Assembly (NCBI RefSeq): GCF_954871325.1
Contig: NC_088775.1
Location: 62,659,561 to 62,723,560 of the forward strand
Origin: Gordionus sp. m RMFG-2023
Lineage: Eukaryota; Nematomorpha; Gordioida; Chordodea; Parachordodidae
DNA: 64,000 nt
Direction: 5' to 3'
Part shown: positions 1 to 11,640 of the stretch, one piece after another
Numbering within the stretch: the stretch's first letter is position 1
Layout of the letters: each line of letters begins with the position of its first letter
Position numbers and translations under genes: made by a program
Notes under the pieces: model-generated
Database searches by the model: none
Told to the model about the DNA's origin: nothing
What the model saw: the letters and a program-made list of their open reading frames with translations, nothing else

Positions 1-1440
1 AGATGGAACTTTTTCCAAGTAACATCTATAATGAATTTTGCCCAATTTAAAAAAAATGTGATTATAAGAATATTGTTTATTATAATGTGTAGAAAATATT
101 AAGGGAAGAGGGGGGGGGGGGGAGTTTACGAATTCATGTTTAAAAAGTTATCATTATGAATTAATTAAATTTAGCAAGCAATTAATTTACCATCAACGCT
201 TATACATAACCAAATCAGAATTAAATATTTAGCAGTTCTTAAAATTTTCTTATATTAATAAATAATAACTAATAATGAAAAAATATGTGTATACCTAATT
301 GCTCAAGTTTCATCTAAATTTAACTTTAAAAAATGAAATATTTCTGACTATGTAGAACTTACAATATTAGTATATTTTTATCCACATAGGCACTTCAACC
401 AATCAAACCCCTTCTAAAAATTCTACCAAAATGACAAAGAAAATAATGGTTCAAAAATGATTAAATGTAAAAACTTATTTAATTAAGTTATATTAACATA
501 CAATATTAATCTATCTTTAAAAAAATTAATCGTGTTTAATATTCGAAAGTTTTATCAAGTTTTACCAATAGTAATTAATATAAACTCATTTCCATAAATA
601 CTTGATGTTTTTTTAATATCTGTTTCAATTCAATACAATACCTAATGTATTATTATCTCAAAATAATTAATATATTGGAACATTAAGCCCTGCTGAATTA
701 ACCTAAATATATATTTTTTTTAAATATATTTTTATAGATATTATGTTATGTATGTTTTTAATTTTTATAATCAAAAGTTTATCTTATTATAATCTTTTTC
801 ATATTTGAATTTGAAAATAAAGATTAACACAAAATAAATAAATACACTCTATAATTAGGGATAATGTAAAAACTGGAATGGGGGGGGGGGGCTATATTAA
901 AATAATTCTACCTGCATTCGAAAAATTTAATACTTACTTGAAATAAGGGAGGGAGGGGTTGAGCTATTGACTTCATATATCATATGATAGGGTGTAAAAA
1001 TAATTTGGGGGCAGAGGGTTTATACAAGCATGTTGATTTCACTTAATTTTCATTCGTGAAGATGATGGAGAGAGTGAATGAAAGTGAAGACATAGTAAAA
1101 TATCGATATGTATTTATCATTAGTAAATTAATTAAGAGGCGACACGCTTCCCTATTTATAGAAGACCCTTTGAAATAATATTTAACTATAGAGAGGCATC
1201 AAAAAAAGGTATACCTTTATTATACAAAAAGATAATGGATTTAAGGCTAATAACATGCTCAAAGCCAAAGATGTTATTGAAACTTACCTCCAGGATTTTC
1301 TAAAAATAAAGTAAGTATTATGTATAATTTTAAAAGAAGGGTCTAAAAATGTGATAGAAGAAACACTTGGTGATAGGGTATATGACATAATGGTTAAAAA
1401 AGACTAAATTTAGTTTGGGAAATAATGTTTTTTTAGACGA
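1..1440. other. AT-rich non-coding flank
   Basis: No gene is visible. The stretch is AT-rich with two long G runs (about 108-122 and 881-892). Around 1,230-1,310 a short plus-strand stretch without stops (FKANNMLKAKDVIETY) looks faintly coding but has no recognised family. Confidence 0.5.
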
Positions 1441-1449
1441 AAGGAGTAA

Positions 1450-1612
1450 AGATTCACATCAGACGTTGTGCCATTTACTATTGAGGACTTCCTAATCTTT
1501 GGCCTATCGTCAAAGTGCACCCATCGAAAGATAAAAATGTTCATCAATAGCGAATATTGTACAATAGGGGAATTGGCTTTATACATATATTTCCTTAATA
1601 TGTAGATCATGG
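1450..1612 (+). pseudogene. Unassigned coding-like fragment
   Basis: About 50 codons without a stop on the plus strand, including DVVPFTIEDFLIFGLSSKC and INSEYCTIGELALY. Base composition is more even than the surroundings. The opposite strand is also open here, so direction is uncertain. I recognise no family. It may be the end of a decayed transposon protein together with the shorter open stretch near 1,230-1,310. Confidence 0.2.
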
Positions 1613-2329
1613 AAGTAATAAAATTTTTGATTAAAGTATTTAACTATTAATGGATCCATTATTTTTATTACTATATTTAAAATACATTTATCTATTTTAT
1701 TGCCTCCTTTAAATTAAATATTCTAGCAAAGGGTTTCCAATGTTCAGAGAAACTTGTTGCGTCTTAATTTATTTATTAATGATAGATATATAGATGTATC
1801 TGTCTATGTCCTTAATTTTCATTTGCTCCCCTCTCTTAAGTTTAGATAATAATTTCTTTGCTATACATATCCCTATTCCACTTTTTTTAATAATAACTAT
1901 AGATAAAAAGATTTTTTTTATTCAATAAGATTTCAATTTGAAAAATAATATACCATGTAAACTTTATCAAAATAAAATATATTTTAAAAAATAAATAAGA
2001 ATATATAAAAAATTTATAATATAAAATATGTTTAAAAAAACACACCGTAAATTGAAATAAGTGTGCTACATATTTTAATTGAAATAGGTTGTCGTAGGTA
2101 AAAATCTTCCTGAAGATCATCCGAAAATAAGGGCATTTTTTAACTGGGTGTTTTTAAAAGAAACCCGGGCTCTGGATACGAAAGCGCTGATTATGCCGGA
2201 AACTACGGTGATTAAAGTTCTATTAGAAATGTAACTTTATTTATTAATTCCCGCTCTAACCAAAGAATTGAAACTTAAGGATAGTGCAAAACTATCAATG
2301 CATGTCTAATTTCAGGCCAACGTGCTTCC

Positions 2330-2545
2330 GTTGCTCTATGGAATGAATGTTATTCCATCGGGCCTAATATTGTCTCCATTGGGTCCTACGGGTTCCAATA
2401 TTAATAAAATATTGGCTGAGTGGATAGCTCTAGCAATAATTAATCTACTGCCTGGTGGCGCGAGTGGCGGTCTTCTGTGAAGCGGCAATAAAGAGGGAAC
2501 CCAAGTACCTGACAGAATTTGCAAGATGACGGCGGGACACTAAAC
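2330..2545 (-). pseudogene. LINE relic, C-terminal fragment (RPDG family)
   Basis: Minus-strand frames give CKFC...CRFTEDRHSRHQAVD and then, after a frame change, LIIARAIHSANILLILEPVG followed by RPDGITFIP. The same C-x-x-C ... GR-x-x-RH-x-x-x-ND ... LEP-x-G ... RPDG-x-T-x-IPW order occurs in the LINE relic at 23.5-25.4 kb (plus strand), so this is a second, truncated copy of that non-LTR retrotransposon clade. It is frameshifted and dead. Confidence 0.6.
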
Positions 2546-3940
2546 GAACGCCTATTTCTATCCAAAGTTCTCCATTGGGAAGAAACAAACTTTATTTAGT
2601 TGCATATGATATAATTAGAATATCTTTTTTCTTTATTAGAATTTTTTTATTTTTGAAAAATAAAAAGGTTTTACTAGTTCAATACAATATCATAAGACAT
2701 TTGCGTATTAAACATTATATTATGTTAAGAGATGTAATGAAATTTGGTGTTACAAAATGGATTATCATTTATGATGTCTAAATATAAATAGATATTATGG
2801 ATTACCATTTGAAGCTCTTTTTCTATCCAAATCAACAAATGATTGAATATATTTTAACTAATATTTAAAAAAAATTTTTTTAGAAGTAACAATTTTTCGA
2901 ACAGTTAATTAGTTAGACCTGCAAAACTATATAGTCTTTATACATGTGCTGATGAAGACAGCAATGTGTTATATTTCAAAAACAATTTTTTAATCGTTGG
3001 AAAACTTGCTAAAATATTAATATAATCTCTATCATCTTTTAGGTAAGTAAACATCTCAAGTTCAATATCATTTATTGGATTTGAAGTAGTAATAAAATTA
3101 TCTAATTTAAAGAAATTATTATGATTGTTTTTTATAATCTCGAAACTTTTAAATATAGAAGTGTTTAAAACAGCTTCAGATATTATTAATATTTTAAATC
3201 AAATCGTTAGCTTGATGAAACTAATCTAAGCTTAAAATTTGGGTGTGATATAGTAGCTAAGAAAGCAAAGTTTGCTTTGCAATCAAACTCTAAAGAAAAA
3301 AATCTTTTATTAATCCTATAATTATAGCCTTTAAAAGGGTGCACAATGACGTAGGGAAGAGTTTTGCAATTTTAATAAAATTTCTTTAGAACTAAATAAT
3401 ATTAGAACTAGCTCCACAAAATAACAATCCTCTTTCTCCTGTAATTTATCTAAGGCAATTTTAAATTTTTTAAAGTTTTTTTTGACATATAAATTGCATT
3501 GAATATTGAGAATTTGAATGTAAGTTCGTATTAGAAGAGAAGAGGTTATCGTCATAGGAACTCACTATATTTCTGTTTCGGACAAATATAGGAATAAATG
3601 TTTGCAATTATTACGCGTTTTTCATAAAAATTAATTAAATAAGAAAAGGAATTATTAATGTTTACATTCCTGAAAAAATCTTATTTATTATAATTACTAA
3701 CTCCAAAGTGGAATTAATTATGAAATTACAAAAAAAGAATTGGAATTATGTAATTAATTGTTACACAACCTTGTAAGTTATAGAGGTTAATCACTTTTTA
3801 ATAAAAATTAATTTTGCATATTGAATTTTTTTTATAATTTTATTTATAATTAAATTATTTAAAAATTACATGACTATTAAAATAATATATATTTATATTA
3901 TTACATACTATGAATAAATTAAATTTATTTAAGTTCTTCG
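2546..3940. other. AT-rich, no gene seen
   Basis: Only short, strongly AT-biased open stretches occur, none with a recognisable motif. The 74-codon minus-strand stretch near 3331-3555 has no family resemblance. Confidence 0.5.
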
Positions 3941-3942
3941 CG

Positions 3943-4010
3943 GAAAGGGGGGGGGAGTTGGGGGGGGGGGGGGGGGGGGGAGTTGGGGGGGGGCGGGGGG
4001 GTTCAAATGG
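3943..4010. repeat. G-rich tract (potential G-quadruplex)
   Basis: Four long guanine runs are separated only by AGTT or a C within about 65 bases, in otherwise AT-rich DNA. Runs of this kind occur at hAT termini elsewhere in the window (44.5, 46.5, 39.3 and 50.7 kb), so this may be the worn end of such an element. The exact length may be a sequencing estimate. Confidence 0.7.
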
Positions 4011-4221
4011 AAATTTATTCCTTAGAAAGAAAATTATTTGATATATGCAGATCCAACTGATTTCCTTTCTATTCAAGGAACAGTGCCAACTAATTTTAAT
4101 TCATTAAGTAAATATTATAATTGTTATTTTGATAAATTAAAGTCATTATCAGAGTTAATTTTAAATTTACATACCATTTTTTATTTTTAAATTTTATTTA
4201 AGTTTTCCCAAAATCCTACAT

Positions 4222-6935
4222 TCAGCCTCATCGTGGCAGGGGAGTGGCAACGTCTTTTGGCGGCTAATGGAGGTTAAATTCTCTGCAATCTGGGTCTAGA
4301 ATAGAATCACCGTTTCCTCGGAGGGGTGTAAAGACATCTAAAGGGGTTGATGTCAGGAAGGGAAACCGATTATGAAAACCTTGCTCATTTCCTTATTACA
4401 AAAAATTACAGGCGGGGTACAGCCCAAAGTGCCCTGAGGGCCTTCTCATCCGCACGACCTTATAATAAGTGTAGAAACCAGTTTAAGGGGGATAGAGTAA
4501 AATTTGCTACATGGAATGTTGGGAACATGACTGGGGAAAAGTGTTCGATTCACTATATAGAAGGCATACAAGAGACTAGCGGAAAAGGTAATAGCGCATG
4601 AGACTAGGTGGAAAGGTAAAAGCGCTAGAATAATTGGCAGTACTGATAAAAAGTATAAATTTTTCTGGCAAGTAAGTAATGATGGTAAGACTGGCGTTGG
4701 CGTATTGTTTGAAGAGAAATGGGTGAAAGTAATCGAAGTGAAGACTAGAAAACCAGATAATGATTATCAAGAATTTTTGGTAGAAAGCTATGCAATATTA
4801 TTTCTGCATATGTTCCTCAGGTTGGAAGAAGTGAAAAAGAGAAAGATACATTTTGAGACAGTCTATTGGAGGTGGCATCAAGAGTGGTAAATGAAGAGGG
4901 AATTCCTAGCTGGTGATCTGAATGGACATGTGGGAGCGAGTAACGAGGGTTATGAGGGAGTACATGGAAGATTTACTTAAGGTATAAGAAATCCGGAAGG
5001 GGAAAGAATTTTGGATTTTAATGATGGTATGGATATGATTGTTTAACAATGTTGAGAAAGAATCAGATTAGTTGATGACTTAGAAGTCGGGTGGTGATAA
5101 AAGTGTGGTGGATTAAAGGCGCCAGGATAACAAAGAAAGTTTGTTGTGATAGATTTAAATATATGATAAATATTGAAAGAAAAATGGTGATTGATAATAG
5201 TGGTATTAACACCTGGAAGATCTATATGGAAGGACTTTTGAAAGAAGAGAATGATTGAGATAATTATGTTAGTTGTGTAAAGAAGGTCCAGGTGTAAATT
5301 TAGCAAAATAAAATTAAGAGAACATTGAAAAGGATGAAAAAATGGAAGGTAGCAGATTTAACGAGAATGGTATTAGAAATGTTTAAAGGTTGTTATGACT
5401 AATTTAGTAATCAATGAATTTAGTCAATCTAATTGACAAAGAAGAAACTATACCCGAGGATTGGCGAAGAAGCATAATTATTATAGTATACAATTTGAAA
5501 GTTGATTCTATAGATGGCTGGTCTTATAGAGCTATTAAACTCTTGGAACATGCAATGAAAATATTTGAGAGGGTGTTTGAGAAGCGGATAAGGAAACAAA
5601 TGAAAGAAATTTCGTTTTACACTAGGGAAAAGCACGACATACAATTTTTGTGGTGAGACAAATACAGGAAAAGTATCTTGCAAAGGAGAAAAACTGTATT
5701 ATGCGTTTGTTGATTTGAAAAGGCATTTGATAGGGTTCCGTGCGAGGTAATTAGATGGGTCTTGAGAAAATCTGGTGTGGAAGAATGGTTGGTTATGGCA
5801 GTGTTGGCAATGTATGTGGGAGCACAAACTGCTACGGACAGATGATTGAGATATTGAAAGCTTTGAAGTCAAGGTAGGACTCTATCAAGAATCCGTGCTG
5901 AGTCCATTATTATTTATTAGTAAAGGATAAGGTGGCTAGAGTGATGCGTGAAGGACTTCCCAGGGAGCTATTATATGGAGATGACCTTGTATTAATGGCA
6001 AACAGTGAGGAAGAATTAAGGGATAAAATTAGTATATAGAAGATCAATGGAAGCAGGGCCTGCAAATAAATGCAGTAAAGACAAAGGTGAAATGGTGGGG
6101 ACAATCTGAAGACGGAGGAATCCGGCAACTGTCCTTGTTGTGTATGTGGGACAGGAGTTGCTAGAAATTCAATCCAATGTACCAGATGCTATAAATGGGT
6201 GCATAAAAGATGTAGCGGGATAAAAGGAAGTCTGATGTTAGCAAGTATGACCTTAGTTGTAGAACGTGCATAAAAGGGGTACATAATACTGATAACGTAG
6301 AAAATAATGGTTTGGATATTGGCAATGGGTTAACTCTGGGAAAAGTTGTGCCATATGGGTGATATGCTAAACGCAGATAGTGGCGTATATTTTGCTGTTG
6401 TTGCAAGGGTCAGACAAGCATAGGAAAAGTTCAGAGAGATGTCATCTATTCTAACATAAACGTCCATCAGGAGTTTAAGGGTAAAGTTTAAATAAGCTGT
6501 GTGAGGAGTTGTTTAGTTTATGGCGGCAAAACATGGACAATAAAAGCGGTCCACGAAGCCAAATTGGAAAGAACAGAGATGAGGATGATTAGATGGATGT
6601 GTGGGGTATCTTGGAGAGAGAGAAAAACTAATAAGGAATACCGGGCAATAATGTGTATAGAAATGATTGGAGTGGTAATGCGGAAAAATAGGCTACCATG
6701 GTTTGGGCATGTGGAACGTAAGACAGAAGATGACTGAGTAAAGAGATGCACCTTGATGTAAGCAGGAGAATCATACAGGAACGTCCAAGTTGATGTGGAT
6801 AAAAGTGATAACTGCGGATATGAGAAAGATGGCTCATGACCTACAAAAATGGAAAAGAAAAATCAAAGGGAAAACTGGCTAACCTGGGTAAATCTGGAAA
6901 TCGCCATTAAAAGGAGAAGAAGGCGAATTAATTGT
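4222..6935 (+). mobile_element. RTE-type LINE, decayed near-full-length copy
   Basis: Successive plus-strand frames give, in order: an endonuclease start KFATWNVGNMTGE (about 4499), an LNGHVGASNEGYEG block (about 4917), ILDFNDGMDMIV, an RT block with EDWRRSIIIIVY and IKLLEHAMKIFE, AFDRVPCEVIRWVL, ELLYGDDLVLMANSEEEL (YGDD at the catalytic position, about 5969), a PHD-like cysteine cluster, and a C-terminal LERTEMRMIRWMCGV ... RLPWFGHVERK block. This is the architecture of RTE-clade non-LTR retrotransposons (often annotated as craniofacial development protein 2-like). Many stops and frameshifts separate the blocks, so it is inactive. It lies downstream of the last recognised transferrin exon. 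Confidence 0.88.
6130..6230 (+). pseudogene. PHD-like cysteine cluster within the RTE LINE
   Basis: The reading CPCCVCGTGVARNSIQC, then TRCYKWVHKRCSGIKG, has a C-x2-C ... C-x2-C-x4-H-x2-C spacing typical of small zinc-binding PHD/treble-clef folds. It sits between the RT fingers/palm and the C-terminal block. I know this insertion from LINE polyproteins of several invertebrates. It belongs to the decayed LINE and is not a separate gene. Confidence 0.65.
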
Positions 6936-7442
6936 TTTTAAGTGATTTAGAATTTTTTATTACCAACAATCTATTCTTTAAAAAATTTACAGAAATTATA
7001 ACTTATAATAGATGCCTATCTCTACTCACATTTGAATAAAGTTGGATTCAAAACTCAGAGAATAGATTTTGAAAATGGATAAATAACAGTTAAAGAACTA
7101 TCGACTATATAAATTTCCCAAATGAAACTATTAAAAGAAGTCCAAAAAAAATTCTTTTTTTAATAATCCTATGCTACAATAAAAATAAAAATGTAAAACA
7201 AAACCTTGATAATTGTTTTCGCAGACAAGAGATTTTACTATTTTTAAATATTGCTAATACAATTATTTATAAAATAAAGCATCATTATTCCTGCTAGCAA
7301 GGGCACTAGTATAACCCTTATTTAGTGTTACTCAACGTGTTTTAATGATGAGAGGGACCCCCTTGATATAAACCTAGAGAGTCTTTTATTGTTAAAATCG
7401 AATAAAAATATTTAGTATTCATGTTATTTTATAAAACAATAT
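6936..7442. other. AT-rich, no gene seen
   Basis: No coding or repeat signal beyond AT-rich sequence. A missing C-terminal transferrin exon was sought here on the minus strand and not found. Confidence 0.45.
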
Positions 7443-8384
7443 TAGAGTTGTTAAAGTAGCACGCTATCTTTTTTGGTAGTGTTAGCTAATAACGTGTTAA
7501 TTTTTTTCCAATTATTAATTTTTTTTAGTGTGCTATTTAACTACTTTTTTAAAATATAATGGTAACTATAAACAATTAAAATTTAAATATCATTTTGAAA
7601 TTGAAATTTATATTTTCAATTTGTATTATAAACCTAAATCATCTGGTTGTAAATTATTTAAAATATTATCACAAAGATATCCAAATCGATGTGTGAGTCA
7701 GACAATGATGATATTAATGAAATGGAAGGTACCCTGTAAGAAAATATTCTTGATAATATAATCCCCATTTTCCATTTCCAAAATTCGATATTTTAAAATT
7801 AATTTAAAAACAAAAAGTGGCTACAAATTTATTTGTTTAAAATGTAAAAAAAATATATCCTCAAATTAATCTAGTAGCTATACCTTCAAAAAACATCTAA
7901 AGGTAATTGTCATTTTTAAAATCTAATAGTTTATAAGAATGTTCATGCCAACAGTTTTAAAGAGGTAAAAAAAACATCATAATAATTTTAGTATAGGAGA
8001 CTACATCCAAAATGACCAATTCCTTGCAAGCTAAATTGATTAATAATACATGCCAATATTACTCAGATACTGGCTGATAAAGTCATTATTGATTTTATAA
8101 TTGATACAGCTCATCCAACGTCCTTGGTTGATAATCCATCAATTATCCTGATGATTAAAACTCTATCCCCTATTGCATGTCATAGACACTAATGATTAAG
8201 ATAGCAGATAACTTTGAAGTGATCAAAGATGCTCTAATAGTAGAGTTGTCAGAGATATCCTATATATGTACCATGGCAGATATTAGCGCGCTACTTTTTT
8301 TGATGAGTAGCGATAGCGATATCGCGCTGACAAATAGCGATAGCGGTATTGGGCTACTTTTAAAAATAGGGTTTAACAACTCTG
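7443..8384 (+). mobile_element. Internally deleted hAT transposon
   Basis: The ends are (T)AGAGTTGTTAAA and TTTAACAACTCTG, flanked by an 8-bp target duplication (AACAATAT / TACAATAT, 7 of 8). The inside keeps a transposase N-terminal half: ADKVIIDFIIDTAHPTSLVD (about 8070) and, after a frameshift, IADNFEVIKDALIVELSEIS to about 8283, typical of KIAA1586/ZBED-like hAT transposases. At about 8284 the coding sequence runs straight into subterminal repeats (TAGCGATAGCGATATCGCG), so the catalytic and dimerisation parts are lost. It is non-autonomous. Confidence 0.8.
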
Positions 8385-8689
8385 TACAATATGAATTTTT
8401 ATAATATGTGAGATTTTATTTCAAGTATCTCATTTCATCTCCATCACAAGATGAATAACTATATTCTTCCAGATATAAACCAGTAAACTCTGAATTGCAT
8501 AAGATTTTGTCACACTTAGTTATGTATCTTCAAAGTAAATTACAAATAAATAGAAATGTATTATTCCATGTCATTGATGGATTATCTGCTCATTTAAACA
8601 TAATTCTTTTTACAAAAATATTATAATAAGACCACATTATGAAAGGATGATAGATATTAGGGCTACCAGGTGCTTCAGTTTAATCAAAA

Positions 8690-9130
8690 TATTTTTGTAA
8701 AAAAACAAATTTTTGTGATATTTCTAGATCATTTTTATAAATTAATCCTTTATGTAGTCTATCATCCATATTTCACCTATAAAATCAAATCTTTTAAAAG
8801 TAAATAATTGTGATATTTCTAAATCATTTTAGTGAATTCTTCATATGGTCAAACAGGATTTATGATCAAATATCACCCATGTTTCACCTATAAAGCCAAA
8901 TCTTTTTGTTATCTTTTAAAAGTAAATTTTTATGATATTTGTGTATAAAATAAGTTAATCCCATATGTGGTCAAACAGGAATCATTAAAAGTCACTCATG
9001 TTTCACCTATAAAACCAAATCTTTAAATAAATAATCTTTGTGATATTTCTAAATCATTTTTATAAGTTACCTATATTCCAAATCATTTGTGTAAAAAATC
9101 TTATAAAAGCAAATTTTTGTGATATAAAAA
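8690..9130. repeat. Tandem repeat array, unit about 115 bp, roughly four diverged copies
   Basis: Each unit contains TTTTTGTGATATTTCTAAATC, a TATGTGGTCAAACAGGA-like part, and CATGTTTCACCTATAAAACC followed by AAATCTTT. Starts are near 8697, 8805, 8925 and 9025. Copies differ by many substitutions and small gaps, so the array is old. It ends about 100 bp before the tRNA-like SINE. Confidence 0.7.
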
Positions 9131-9220
9131 TGAATATTTCATAATATTAATTATTATTCAACTTTTGAAATTTTTATAGAATGGAAAATAAATAGATAAA
9201 AAATACATAATTTATAAATC

Positions 9221-9380
9221 GTGATGGCATAGTGGTGGGTAAGCAGGCACCACAAATGTTTCGGTTCGATTCCACCTCATGGATTTTGACTTTTTCACAA
9301 ATCATCACAATTTTTCTGTGACACGGTTTTTATTATATAAAGGATAATTCGTCTCCTTTAAATTAATAAATCTACCAACT
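9221..9380 (+). mobile_element. tRNA-derived SINE-like element
   Basis: A tRNA-like head has box A TGGCATAGTGGTGGGTAAGC (9224-9243) and a perfect box B GGTTCGATTCC (9263-9273), correctly spaced for RNA polymerase III. The acceptor and T stems do not pair well, so it is not a working tRNA gene. The tail to about 9380 is AT-rich. It sits in or just beyond the 3' part of the transferrin gene, on the opposite strand. Confidence 0.6.
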
Positions 9381-9461
9381 TAAAATTAATATTATACAAA
9401 TAGTTTTTTCCCTCTTATGGCTTTTGAACGTGGTGAAAAACTAAATAAAACAAATACCCAC

Positions 9462-9927
9462 CTTTCCCATTCCTTAACTGACGCCCTACTGCCGTCCTTG
9501 CAAAGCAATTCAAAATCTCCCGATATCAAGAACCGAGCCCAGTTCTGCCCATTTCTTCCGTCAGCGTTGTCAGCCAATGTAGTGTGCCTAACAAATGCGA
9601 CCTGTCCACCCCCTTCTACTAGACACCGTAAACTTCCACTATCCCCGTAGAATGGCTCCGCATCGTTTCTCCGGCAAAAGTCGTCGCCTGTTCCAATGCA
9701 TAAATCGCACAAGTTACGCCCGTTAATATTAGCTCTTTTATGCTTTCCGCCGTAAATGGGTGATAAGGCACCAGGAACGCAACTTTGCTGGAAAAATTCA
9801 GAGGCTGATTTACCCAAGCGACATTTGTCAGAGGGTAATACTCGCATCTGGCCTGAAGTTTCTAGCTGGAATATAGGGATGTACCAACCAGCTCCGCTTT
9901 CGAAGGCGCCGTGACATGTTCGCTTAC
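9462..9927 (-). CDS. Transferrin exon I: bulk of C-lobe
   Basis: Encodes about 155 residues. It opens GKRTCHGAFESGAGWYIP (the anion loop, with Thr replaced by Gly and Arg by Ser), continues ASEFFQQSCVPGALSP, a LCDLCIGTG cysteine loop, EPFYGDSGSLRCL, QVAFVRHTTL, and DFELLCKDGSRASVKEWER. The residue aligned with the second ligand Tyr is Asp (GDSG instead of GYSG). The acceptor is TTTTTCAAAAG and the donor GAAAG/gtgggt (phase 2). It merges blocks that are split over three exons in the N-lobe half. GC content is visibly higher than in the flanks. The expected following exon (C-x-x-G-x-VP...) was not found below 9,462. Confidence 0.93.
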
Positions 9928-10927
9928 CTTTTGAAAAAGAAAAGAAAATATATTCCTAAAAAACGGTTAGATAAACCCAAGAACGTTGAAATGTTTAGGT
10001 ACAAAATAAATATAAGTGAAGGGAGAAAATTCTTTTTTGAAATGAATTTTATTGAAAGGGCCATTTGGGTTTTTGAAGAAACGGAAAATTCTAATAGGAG
10101 GTGAGTAAAAATATAAAATTTAGAATTATTTAAAAACATGAGGAAATGGAGAATATATAAAACATAAATTTGGAATAATTGAAAAATATGGGGAAATGAA
10201 GAATATATAAAACATAAAACAAAAGTAATACATTATTTATTTTTCTATTTCAAAATAAACAATAATACATGATGTCAACAATAATAAATTATTCAATTGT
10301 ATATATAAATTATAATGATTTTACTACTCAAGTCAGAAGTCCCCGCAATAATTTTTCAACAGAACAAAAAATATTGCTGTGGCAAATTACAGTGGAATTT
10401 TTTATTTATAAAAGAATTTATTAGGTTTTTATTGCTTTTATTTGTCATTTTGATTTTAGCTCATTTTGATTTTAGCTCATTTTGATTTGCATATTTTATG
10501 TCATTCTCTTGCTTTTTGGATATCTTGCATGTTTATGATAATTTGCATGCCTCTTGCGGTATCTTTTACCATGATTCTATTGATATTGCGTTATTCTTCC
10601 ATGCTTTTTATGCTATTTGGCGTCATTTGAATGTTTTTTTTGTTATTTTGTGTCACCTTGAATGCCTTTGTGTTTTTTTTGTAATTTTATTTAGCATGCT
10701 TCTTTATCCTTTCCCTGGTTTAGTAATAATTTTTTCCATAGTTTCGATTTTAGGCTCTATGCGTATTTTGCGCGTTTTTCACATTTTGGTTGCAATTATA
10801 TTTTGCTTAATATAGAATTTTTCGTGCTTCTTTCGTCACTTTGTGTGGTTTAGTAATGGCAATAAAAATATAATTTATATCTAAAACTATGGATAAAACT
10901 TTTAAATTATATATCTGTCAACTGTGA
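9928..10927. other. AT/T-rich intron sequence
   Basis: No gene. At about 10445-10490 a short direct repeat (TTTTGATTTTAGCTCA, about three copies) opens a T-rich tract to about 10,860. A 105-codon plus-strand open stretch there (10498-10815) is composition-driven, hydrophobic and without motifs. Confidence 0.5.
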
Positions 10928-11640
10928 TGTATGAAAATATATGAAGTGACGATTAATAAGAGAAAGACATTTCAAGTCATTCATTCATTCTTTTTAGATA
11001 TATTCATTTATTTTATTATTATTTTTGATATTTTTTTAACTTCATATCATTTTATTCTAATTTGTTTTCGGAAAAAACTCTTTAGGTCTGGTCTGAGGTT
11101 TCATAAATTATGATCCGGTGGAAAATTTGAAGTGATAGAACGGTATTGTATGGGTTGAATCAGGCAAATTTTTTTATTTTAATCATATTTATTTACAGAT
11201 TCTATGAACATTATATCTCAATATTGATAGTAATCATAACTCACACTAAAGAAATTAAACTTAAAATCAGCCATCACCCACCTTTAAAGTAATTAAATTA
11301 TACTGTAGTTCTCGGGTATAGGCTCTTTTTTTGCCCCACTCCTTTTTAATAAACCTATAGAGGTTTTGTACCTATAAGTACGTGCGGCTTGCCCACAAAC
11401 GTGTAGAGGGCTCCTCATATTTTTACTTTTATACCCAAATTAAATTATTCCAATTAGATGGAAATGAGGAAAACCTAGTAGCTTTGTTGAACCTTCAACG
11501 CTAGAGGGCAGAAGCGCTATATATCACATTATTATTTTTTGATTTTGTAAAGGGATAATTTACACACTGTATTTGTTAATATGAGTTGATATGTAATGTT
11601 CAAGCAGTATAATTGAAATAAAAGGTTAATATATAACTTA
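10928..11640 (+). repeat. Left LTR, with about 500 bp extra
   Basis: It matches the right LTR at both ends but carries about 500 bp (roughly 11030-11535) that the right LTR lacks. The extra segment is flanked by near-identical ATTATTATTTTTGAT copies, as after an insertion with target duplication. Alternatively the right LTR lost the segment by recombination. Confidence 0.6.

Noticed and set aside
2121-2250. Plus-strand open stretch (EDHPKIRAFFNWVFLKETRA) considered as a host exon
   Set aside because: No consistent join to a following exon, no recognised family, and it lies next to a minus-strand LINE relic.
4347-6737. Possible host craniofacial development protein 2-like gene
   Set aside because: The similarity is real but comes from RTE LINE polyproteins; frames are broken and RT motifs follow in order.
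9221-9300. Genuine tRNA gene
   Set aside because: Box A and B are good, but the acceptor and T stems do not pair, so it is a SINE-like derivative.
1-9461. Search for the final C-lobe exon of the transferrin gene
   Set aside because: No minus-strand segment with the expected C-x-x-G-x-VP-x-x-A pattern and a phase-2 acceptor was found; it may lie outside the window.
10498-10815. 105-codon hydrophobic plus-strand frame
   Set aside because: T-rich composition explains the length and hydrophobicity; no motif, and it begins in a short tandem repeat.
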